A stretch of DNA of 64,000 nucleotides from Larus michahellis (Eukaryota; Chordata; Aves; Charadriiformes; Laridae): NCBI RefSeq assembly GCF_964199755.1, contig NC_133911.1, forward strand, positions 2,197,001 to 2,261,000. The letters run 5' to 3'. A program made the translations under genes and the position numbers. Under the pieces are notes generated by a model, which saw only the letters and a list, made by a program, of their open reading frames with translations, had not been told where the DNA came from and made no database searches. Positions 47,640 through 64,000 of the stretch are shown one piece after another; the stretch's first letter is position 1, and each line of letters opens with the position of its first letter.

Positions 47640-48690
47640 GCCCCAGCACCCCAAATCTGGCAGCACCCCCACCCCCCCCAAATCCCCCAGCACCCCCATC
47701 CATCATCCCGCAGCACCCCAAGTCCTGCATCATCCACAGCACCCCCCCCGCACCCCCAATCCCGCAGCACCCCCACTCCCATCACCCCAAAACGCCCCAA
47801 ATCCCGCACCCCAAATCCCCCGGCATCCGCAGCACCCCAAAATTCCCAGCACCCCCAGTACCCCAAATACTGCAGCACCCCCATCCCCCGCACCCCAATT
47901 CCCACCGCACCCCCTCCTGCATCGCCCCCCCCCAGCACCCCAAATCCCGCAGCACCCCATCCCCATGATCCTGCAGCACCCCAAATCCCGCAGCACCCCC
48001 AGCGCCCCAAATCCCGAACCCCGAGTCCCGCAGGGCCCCACCCCCGTGATCCCATTGCACCCCGAAACGCCCAGCACCCCCCACCCCAGCGCCCCACAGC
48101 ACCCCAAATCCCCCAGCACCCCAAATCCTGCATCATCCACAGCACCCCAAATCCCCGCACCCCAAATTCCCCAGCATCTGCAGCACCCCAAATTCCCCAG
48201 CACCCCATTCCCATGATCCTGCAGCACCCACAGCACCCCAAAATCCCGCAGGGCCCCACCCCCAGGATCCCATTGCACCCCGAAACGCCCAGCACCCCCC
48301 ACCCCAGCGCCCCACAGCGCCCCAAATCCCCCAGCACCCCGAATCCCGCATCATCCACGGCACCCCAAATCCCCAAGACCTCGCAGCACCCCAAATCCCC
48401 CGGCACCCCAAACCACCAACACCCCCCCCAGCACCCCAAATCCCGCAGCACCCCCACCCCATCCTCCCAAAGCACCCCAAATCCTGCACCCCAAATCCCG
48501 CAGCACCCCCAGGATTCCCCGGCACCCCAAATCCCCCAGCACCCCCATCTCCAGCACCCCCACATCCATCACCCCAAGGCACCCCAAGTCCCCCACCCCA
48601 GCACCCCAAAACCCTCAGCACCCCCATCTCCATCGCCCCCCAGCACCCCCCCACCCCAAATCACCCGGCACCCCCCACCCCAGCACCCCA
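47640..48690. repeat. CAGCACCCCAAATCCC minisatellite with higher-order repeats
   Basis: Short units of about 14-16 bp (CAGCACCCCAAATCCCGC). A block with GATCCCATTGCACCCCGAAA recurs about 217 bp apart (near 48048 and 48267), so the array has internal segmental duplication. It lies in the 3' flank of CPLANE2. Confidence 0.88.
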
Positions 48691-48903
48691 AATCAGACGA
48701 GCCGGGGCACCCAAGGATCTTTTTTGTGGAAAAACGTAGATTTTTGGTCAAAAAGCACCTTTTTTCCCCCCCTCCCATTTCCCCCCCCCCCATCACAGGG
48801 GTGCTCGGGCAGCGCTGGTTAATGGTGGGGGGAGCCCAGAGGCCACGGTGAGGGGTCCCCGGTACTACAGGGGCCCCCCAAAACCCACCCCACAAGAGGG
48901 GGT

Positions 48904-50543
48904 TCAAGCTGGGGGGGACCCTTCGTCCCCCGGGGCGACGCCGGCGGCGATTTGGTCCCGCCGCCAGAGCCTCTCCACCAGGGCGTCGAGGAGGGGGGCG
49001 ACCCGGGCCAGCCCCCCCCGGCCCCCCCCGGCCCCCGGCCCGCTGCTCGCCCGCAGCACCGGCAGCCCCCAGGTCCCTTCGAAGGCTACCACGTCCCCCT
49101 CCGTCACGTCCGCCTGAGGGGACAGGTCGAATCTGGGGGGGGTGTGGGGGGGACACATGGTCAAGGGAGACACCAACACCCTGAAAAATTCCCCCCCAAA
49201 CCCCATAAAAATAAGTGGGAGATGCCAAGCCATCGGTGCAATGAAGTGGGCACGTGCTCAGCCCGCCAAGGTACCGAGTGGTGGGGTGCAAATCCGCTTG
49301 CGGGGGGGGGGACACACAGTCAGGGGAGATGCCAACACCTCGAGAAATCCCCCCCCCCCCGGGGTGGGGCAAAAGCCCATAAAAAGAAGTGGATGACTCT
49401 GAATCCGTCGGTGTGATGAAGTGTGCACGTTCTCAGCCTACCAGGGTACTGCGTGGTGTGAAATATAGGGGGCAAATCTGCTTGGGGGGGGGACACGCAG
49501 TCAAAGGAGACACCTGCACCCTGAGAAATCCCTCCCCGGGGGGGGGAGCAAGACCCTATAGAAACAGGTGGAAGCGGTGAATCCATTGGTGTAACGAAGT
49601 GTGCACGTTCTCAGCCTACTGAGATGCCAAGCGGTGTGAGATACAGGGGTACAAACCCGCTTATGGGGCAATGTGGACCCCCCCCCCCCCCGCCCAGACA
49701 CCCCCTGAGAAGGATACTTGGTGCCGACGACCACCCTAACGAGGTTTTCTTCGTCGGGACCGATGACCCGACTCATCTGGGCCGGCAGCTCCTCGAAGGA
49801 CGAGCGGTCGGTGAAGGAGAAGAGGAAGAGGATGGCGTCCGCTTCCTCCTTACAAGACTGGACACCCACCATCATGGAAGGGGGGGGGTGTCCCGGGTGT
49901 GTCCCCCCCCAAGACTTGTGTGTCACCCCCCGCCCCTGCCCCGAGACTCACGGGCAGAAGATGCTCGAATTTTTTCAGGGCGCCGTCCCCGCAATCCCAA
50001 AAATGCAGCTGGAAGATGACGGGGCGGCCGCTGGCCCGCAGCTTGGCCGGCCAGTAGACGGTGGTGGCCTCTATACCTGGGAAGAAGTGTGTGTGGGGGG
50101 GACACGATCCAACATTGTCACCCCCCCAGGGTGACATCCGGGGGCTGCTGGTGTGTGTGTCGTGTCCCTCACCCCCCGACCTACCCAGGGTCTCGTGGTG
50201 GCCGGGGGGCACGGGGGTCCCCGCCAGCGTGGCCACCAAGGCCGTCTTGCCCACGCCGCTCTTGCCGGAGAGGAAGAGTTTGTAGGTGACGGTGGGGGCG
50301 GCCAAGGGGGGGGGCAGCACCGGCCGCTCCAGCAGACCTTGAGGGGGGTGTGGGGGGGATATTTTTAGGGTGCTGGCACCCCATTATGGTTTTGTTTTGT
50401 TTTTTTTTGGGGGGGGAGGGGGGGGCGCGGGACTCACCGAACACTCTCCGCTGGTTCTTCTGGAGGATGGAGTCCAGGTAGGGGCAGCCGGCGGGGGACA
50501 GGAGCCAGCCCGGCTCCAGCACCGAGCCCCCCCGCGCCGCCAT
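48904..50543 (-). CDS. CPLANE2: CPLANE2 (RSG1), REM2/Rab-like small GTPase; five coding exons
   Basis: A small GTPase of the CPLANE complex (with FUZ, INTU and WDPCP), which promotes ciliogenesis and intraflagellar-transport recruitment at basal bodies. Exons: 50543-50438, 50337-50185, 50076-49952, 49857-49718 and 49132-48904 (TGA). Phases agree, giving 250 aa (human 258). Visible motifs: N-terminal YLDSILQKNQRRVFGLLERP; P-loop GKSGVGKT; the switch region HHETLGIEATTVYWPAKL; WDCGDGALKKFEHLLP (G3); FLFSFTDRSSFEELP; and VGTKFD (G4, TKxD). The C-terminal LVERLWRRDQIAAG corresponds to human LAEQLWHQDQVAAG. The C-terminal half is more Gly/Pro-rich than in mammals (GPGAGGGRGG). The 5' UTR is probably on a separate exon at the upstream CpG island. 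Confidence 0.95.
49135..49682. repeat. 178-bp tandem triplicate in a CPLANE2 intron
   Basis: Three head-to-tail copies begin near 49135, 49306 and 49483. Each has a G-run followed by GACACACAGTCAGGGGAGA, then CACCCTGAGAAATCC and later GAAGTGTGCACGTTCTCAGCC. They fill the intron between the exons ending 49132 and starting 49718. Confidence 0.88.
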
Positions 50544-50599
50544 GGGCCACCCCCCCCCGGAACCCTGGGGGTGCAGGGGAGCCCCTTCTGAGCCCCCCA

Positions 50600-51690
50600 C
50601 CCCCGGGGTCCCTGTGCCACCGTGGGGACCTTGTCGTCCCCGTCACCCCCCCCCCCTCCCCGCGTCCTTGAGCCCCCTTACGGGGTGCTTGACCCCCCCT
50701 CTGGGGTCCCTGTGCCCCCCCGCGGGGTCCCAGCACCCTTTCATGGAGTCCCTGAATCCCTCTGGGGTCCCTGCCCCCCCCTCCCGGGGTCCCTGTGCCA
50801 CCTTGGGGACCCCTGTTCCCCCCCCGGGTCCTTGAGCCCCCTTTTGGGGTGCTTGACCCCCCCTCTGGCGTCCCTGTGCCCCCCCCCCCGGGATCCCAGC
50901 ACCCTCCCATGGGGTCCCTGAATCCCTCTGGGGTCCCTGCCCCCCCCTCCCGGGGTCCCTGTGCCCCCCTGGGGACCCTGTGCCCCCCACCCCGGGTCCT
51001 TGAGCTCCCTTATGGGGTGCTTGACCCCCCCTCTGGCATCCCTGATCCCCCCTCCCGGGGTCCCTGTGCCCCCCCCCCCGGGGCCTCTGACTTCCCACCA
51101 TGGGGTCCTTGAACCCCCCCCATGGGTTCTCTGTACCCACCCCGGGGTCCCAGCACCCTCCCATGAGGTCCCTGTGCCCCCCCGGGGTCCCTGCACCTCC
51201 CCCTGGGGTCCCTTCATGCCCCCCCGGATCCTTGACGACCCCTCTGGGGTCCCTGAACCTCCTCCCGGGGTCCCTGCACCCCCCCCGGGGTCCCAGCACC
51301 CTCCCGTGGGGGTCCCTGACCCCCTCTATGGGGTTCCTATGCCCCCCCCGGGGTCCTTGACCTCCCCATGGGACACCTGACCCCCCCACGGGGTCCCTGA
51401 ACCCCCCCCACGGGGTCCCTCCACCCCCTATGAGGTCCCAGCATCCTCCCACGGGGTCTCTGAACCCACTCCCGAGGCCCTTGACCCCCCCATGGGGTCC
51501 TTGAAGCCCCTCGGGGGTCCTTGACCCCCCATGGAGTCTCTCCCCCCCCCCGCCCCGGAGTCCCTGTGTCCCCCCCCCGGGGTCCCAGCATCGTCCCATG
51601 GGGTCCCCGAGCCCACCCCCGCGCCCATGGCGTCCTTGAACCCCCCCCCCCGTGGGGTCCCTACCCCCCAAACCCAGCAAAGGGGATGCA
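50600..51690. repeat. GGGGTCCCTG minisatellite, CPLANE2 5' intron
   Basis: About 20 degenerate units of roughly 45-55 bp built from CTCTGGGGTCCCTGTGCCCCC, GGGGTCCCAGCACCCTC and CATGGGGTCCTTGA words. They lie between the CPLANE2 start codon and its CpG-island promoter, so probably in the 5' UTR intron. Confidence 0.88.
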
Positions 51691-51739
51691 ATGCCCCCCC
51701 CGCCGTGGACTTCCCCCCGCCCCCCCGCGGTCCCTTTAA

Positions 51740-51880
51740 GGTGCGGCCGCCTCACCTGCGCCGGCTTCCGCCTCGCGGTGACGTCAGCGCGGGGGGCGGA
51801 GCCTCGCCACCGCCACGCCCCCTTTGCCACCGCGCATGCGCGGGAGGGGGCGGGCACGTGGAGGGGCGCAGAGGCCGAGC
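51740..51880 (-). promoter_or_regulatory. CPLANE2: CPLANE2 promoter with CRE and NRF1 palindromes
   Basis: A CpG-dense block with TGACGTCA (51779-51786, perfect CRE), GCGCATGCGC (51832-51841, perfect NRF1 palindrome) and GC boxes. A good minus-strand donor GCGCAG|GTGAGG places the end of a 5' UTR exon at 51756. Ownership by CPLANE2 is inferred from orientation and distance; both palindromes work in either direction. Confidence 0.6.
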
Positions 51881-51884
51881 CTAT

Positions 51885-53110
51885 GGGGATGGGGGGGACC
51901 CGGACCCTATAGGGGATGGGGGGGTCACGGACCCTATAGGGGATGGGGGGGCGGGAATGGGAGACCCGGAGCCTGTAGGGGATGGGCGGGGATGGGGGGT
52001 TACGGACCCTATAGGGGATGGGGGGGGAATGGGAGACCCGGAGCCTATAGGGGATGGGGGGTTACGGACCCTATAGGGGATGGGGGGGGAATGGGAGACC
52101 CGGAGCCTATAGGGGATGGGGGGTTACGGACCCTATAGGGGATGGGGGGGGAATGGAAGACCCGGAGCCTATAGGGGTTGGGGGGGCCCTGTAGGGCACA
52201 CGGACTCTATAGGGGATGGGGGGGATGTAGGGGTCACGGGCCCTATAGGGGATGGGGAGGGGTTCAGTGCGAGATCCGGACCCCTATAGGGCATGGGGGG
52301 CTGTGGGAAACCTGGACCCTATAGAGAAGGGGGGGAGCCCTGGGGGAAAGCCGGACCCTACAGGGGATGGGGGTCTGTGGGGAACACGGACCATATAGGG
52401 GATGGGGGGGATGGGGGGTCACGGACCCTATAGGGGATGGGGGGGGGGGCTAAGTGAGTCACGGACCCTATAGGAGATGTGGGGGAGGGCCCTGTGGGAG
52501 ACCTGGACCCTACAGGGGCTGTGGGGGGGCCCTGTGAGAGACCCAGACCCTGTAGGGGATGGGGGGGGTCACAGACCCTAAAGAGGATGGGGGGGAGCTA
52601 TGGGGAGATGTGGACCCTATAGGGGATGGAGGGGGGAGCGGGGGACCCGGACCACATAGGGGCTGTGGGGGTCATGGACCCTGTAGGGGATGGGGGGGGC
52701 CCTGTGGGAGACCCGGACCGTATAGGGGATGGGGGGGTCACAGACCCTAAAGAGGATGGGGGAGAGCTACGGGGAGATGTGGACCCTATAGGGGATGGAG
52801 GGGGGAGTGGGGGACCCGGACCATATAGGGGATGGGGGGGTCACAGACCGTAAAGAGGATGGGGGGGATCTACGGGAGATGTGGACCCTATAGGGGACTG
52901 GGGGCAGGGAGCTGTGGGGAACCCGGACCCTATAGGAGATGGGGGGGAGGGCCCTGTGGGAGACCCAGACCCTATAGGGGATGGGGGGGGGTGGGGTGGG
53001 GAGTGTAGGACCCAGAGCCTATAGGTGATGGGGGGGCTGTGGGGACCCAGACTCTATAGGGGATGGGGGGGTTCCCAGCCCTGTAGGCGATTGGGGGCCG
53101 GGGTGGGGGG
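51885..53110. repeat. CCCTATAGGGGATGGGG minisatellite between CPLANE2 and FBXO42
   Basis: About 35 units of 28-40 bp built on CGGACCCTATAGGGGATGG with interspersed GGAGACCCGGAGCC. Blocks of two or three units are near-perfect duplicates (for example 51990-52070 and 52070-52150). The plus strand is very G-rich. Confidence 0.9.
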
Positions 53111-53467
53111 GACAAGAACCTGTGTCCAGCGCTGCCCCATACGGGGTCCCCAGTCCCCAGCCCCACAGGCCCTGGGGTCCCCCATCGCCAACTACTGACA
53201 GCGCCAGCCTTCGGGGTCCCAAACCTCCAGCCCCAGCAGGATTTGGGGTCCCCATCCCCAATTTCCACCACTCTCCCCTTTTTCTGAACCCTCCCGTTCC
53301 TCCCCCCCTTTTTCCCGCCTCTCTCTGTTGCTCCAACATCCCCCTATAGAAACCTTACCGTTTGTTTTTTTTTTTTAACTCAATAAGACCCCAAATCCCC
53401 CTTTTCACCCCCAAACTCACCCCCCGGCCCCCTCCCCAAAAGGACCAGCCATCCATTTCTTTTCCTT
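53111..53467. other. Intergenic, FBXO42 3' flank
   Basis: C-rich unique sequence with no gene recognised. It includes a T-run near 53362-53375 and ends at the first AATAAA candidate of FBXO42. Confidence 0.5.
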
Positions 53468-55700
53468 TTTATTTGTTAAACTGCTAAAAATTCATCAGGA
53501 TGGGGGGGGGGGGGAGGAGGAGGGGAAATCCATTAACCACCCCCCTCGCCCCCCCCCCCAAAATATACACAAGATTTTAAATATCACCGAAAATTGCTTT
53601 TCATTCCTATGCTCGGCCGAGCCCGATGTGGGGGGGACACCTGAGTCGCGGGGGAGGGGGGGACAACACCTCGCTCACAGCACCAGCGGCTCACGGGGGG
53701 TGGGGGTATCAAAATTTGGGATGAATTCATGGTTGACGGCGCAGAACATGCCTTTCCGCCACCGACAGGGACGGAGGAGGGATGGCCCCGGCTGCTCGGT
53801 GGGTTTGGGGCCATTTAGGGGGATTTTGGGAGCGGTTGGGGACGGAGATCACGTAAATGTTGGGAAAACGCCCCTCGAGGGATGCTCCGTGCAAGGAGAG
53901 GGATGTCAACGCAACGTCAACTTAATGTCAACCCAGCGTCAACCGAACATCAACTCAACGTCAACCCAACATTGAACCAACGCTGACCCTACGTCAACGC
54001 AACGTCAACCCAACACTGACCCAGCGTCAACCGAACATCAACTCAACGTCAACCCAACAGTGACCCAACGTCGACCCAACGTCAACCCAACGCTGACCCA
54101 ACGTCAACTAAATATCAACTCAACGTCAACCCAACAGTGACCCAACGTCAACCCAACGATCCACCGTCCATCCCTTTTTTTTGGACTTTTTTTGGGGTGA
54201 AACATGCAAAGGGGAGGAGGGAATCGATGCCAAAGCCCCGACCACCCTCCCCGCGGCCAAGCTTAAAAGTGGAGAAGAAACATTTCCTAAATCACCTTTA
54301 GGTGCTCCTGAGGTTTGGGGGGTTAAAAAACTGCATTTTGCCTTCCCTTTGGAGAAATCAAATCGGTTTGGGATTGGAGCGGGAGAGGCTGGATTTAACG
54401 AGGGATTTATTTACAGAGGCGGAAAACGCCGCAGACGAAGCAAAACCCTCCCCATCCCCACGCGGCTGGGATGCGATTTAAGGCTCCGACCGGCAAAAAA
54501 AGCTCAGTGGGGATGGAGGAGGTGGTGGGGGGGGGAAATTGAGGGGGAAAAGGGGCCACGTCATGGCGTTGCCGGTTTGGGGAGAATTCCCTACTTTTCG
54601 GGTGCTGGAGGTTGGTGACCAAAACCTGGCAGAATCCGCCCATTTCCCCCCATCATCTGGAGGGGAAAGGGAAAGAGAAGGACGCCCAGGTTTAATCCCT
54701 TCGGATTTCAATTTGAATTTTTGCGGAAGGAGGAGGCACGTGCAAAGACGAGGTGCAGCTACTGCCACGGAGGCTGCTCACGCCCTCAAATTTACCAATA
54801 TTCATCTTTTTGGCTGGAAAAAAAAAACCCAACCCCGTTCCCAGGCTACGAGGTGCTGGTTCAGCCTTGGGCGGGTTTGGGTTGTTTGAGCGAAACGAAA
54901 CCTTCAAGTCTAGAAGGGAATTGGCAGCCAAACGTCTCCGTTTTGGGGGAAGAATGGGACTTTTTAGAGTAAGCGGTGTGGTTTTTTGCCGATCAGGAGG
55001 GATTAGGGCTGATCCCAAAGCCTGATCCAGCACAGGGCGGGGAGAGGGGGATGCTAACTCCCAGCTAATTCTTAATATTTTTGGCATTTTAATGCAAAAA
55101 ACCCCTGTCCTTTCTTCCTTCTTACGGTCCCGTACGGCGGCCAGGAAGGAGCACGACAGGCCAAAGGGGCGAGAGGCAGAAAAAAAGGCATCGCGTTTGT
55201 GTCGAGCAAAGGTTTGCAGCGCTGGAAGATTCCTGGTATTGCTCTTGTTTTCCTTACGGAGCCAAGCATGGAAATAATCGGTGCGCGCAAGGTGACAGCC
55301 TCCTGCCTGCCGCTGTTTGGTTTGTTCGTATCAAAACCCACTTTTCCTCACATCCCAGGGGGAGTTTTGGAAAGATCCGAAGCCTCTCAAACCCCCTGGA
55401 AAATAAAAACCAACCCCAAGAGGATATCGGCTGGCAGATTTCCCTACCTCACCCCAAATCCTCGCCTCGGCTCGCAGCGGCACGGGTTCTTCCCCGCCTG
55501 TAAACATGATTCGCTTAACTGGGGTCTTACTGGGAAGCGGCGGGGCAGCGCTGGAGGTTTTGCCTGGACTTTTATTAGTTTCTCGCTCCCGAATTCACAG
55601 TTTGAAACGCCTGCGTGACAGAGTAAGGGCTCGGAAAGGAGAGGGAAGAGCCGCGGAGAGGGAGGGGAGAAGGTGACGGCGGCGAAGGGCTCGGGCCGCA
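53468..55700 (-). other. FBXO42: Probable FBXO42 3' UTR with several AATAAA candidates
   Basis: Minus-strand sequence following the FBXO42 stop. AATAAA occurs at 53473-53468 and 54411-54406, giving possible UTRs of about 2.2 and 1.3 kb. Composition is less repetitive than the surrounding spacers, apart from the CAACGTCAACC array at 53905-54165. The true end is undetermined. Confidence 0.55.
53905..54165. repeat. CAACGTCAACC decamer/undecamer array
   Basis: About 25 copies of CAACGTCAACC, CAACGCTGACC, CAACATCAACT and similar words, period 10-11 bp, with grouped repetition (53925-54000, 54010-54080 and 54085-54150 resemble one another). It probably lies within the FBXO42 3' UTR. Confidence 0.88.

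Positions 55701-64000
<8,300 letters not shown>

Noticed and set aside
47640-48690. CRISPR-like regular repeats
   Set aside because: Units are contiguous minisatellite words without unique spacers, in a vertebrate genome.

Overview
This is a vertebrate nuclear window, almost certainly from a bird. It carries seven compact multi-exon genes in a very G/C-rich background, and nearly every intron and spacer holds its own minisatellite or homopolymer run, which is typical of an avian microchromosome. The gene order SPEN - ZBTB17 - HSPB7 - CLCNK - EPHA2 - CPLANE2 (RSG1) - FBXO42 matches human 1p36.13. From general knowledge the equivalent block in chicken is on chromosome 21. The bird assignment is inference; the synteny is read directly from the translated exons.

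Layout: the last five coding exons and 3' UTR of SPEN (+, 1-5.9 kb) run tail-to-tail into ZBTB17 (-, 9.1-19.1 kb), across a 3 kb spacer of homopolymers and an alternately inverted minisatellite. HSPB7 (-, 21.1-22.1 kb) lies head-to-head with one CLCNK chloride-channel gene (+, 22.7-27.7 kb), with 549 bp between start codons. A 499-bp higher-order minisatellite (28.3-30.1 kb) and a CCTTAAAA-type array separate CLCNK from EPHA2 (-, 31.3-46.5 kb, 17 coding exons). CPLANE2 (-, 48.9-51.8 kb) follows, then a 1.2 kb array, then the 3' UTR and last six coding exons of FBXO42 (-, 55.7-60.3 kb). The rest of FBXO42 lies beyond the right edge.

All exon chains were built by hand from phase-consistent splice junctions. 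They give near-human protein lengths: ZBTB17 806 aa, HSPB7 148 aa, CLCNK 686 aa, EPHA2 972 aa, CPLANE2 250 aa. No coding gene is visibly broken. FAM131C and ARHGEF19, which lie in the human block, were not seen here.

The genes do not form a pathway. They are a transcriptional co-repressor (SPEN), a MYC-partner zinc-finger factor (ZBTB17), a small heat-shock protein (HSPB7), a kidney/ear chloride channel (CLCNK), an ephrin receptor kinase (EPHA2), a ciliary small GTPase (CPLANE2) and an F-box/Kelch ubiquitin-ligase receptor (FBXO42). The most unusual structure is non-coding: inverted-repeat arms of about 400 bp enclosing the EPHA2 promoter and first coding exon, two further alternating-orientation or higher-order arrays, and a GC-AG intron in CLCNK. 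I found no retroviral or other virus-derived element, CRISPR array, tRNA or rRNA.
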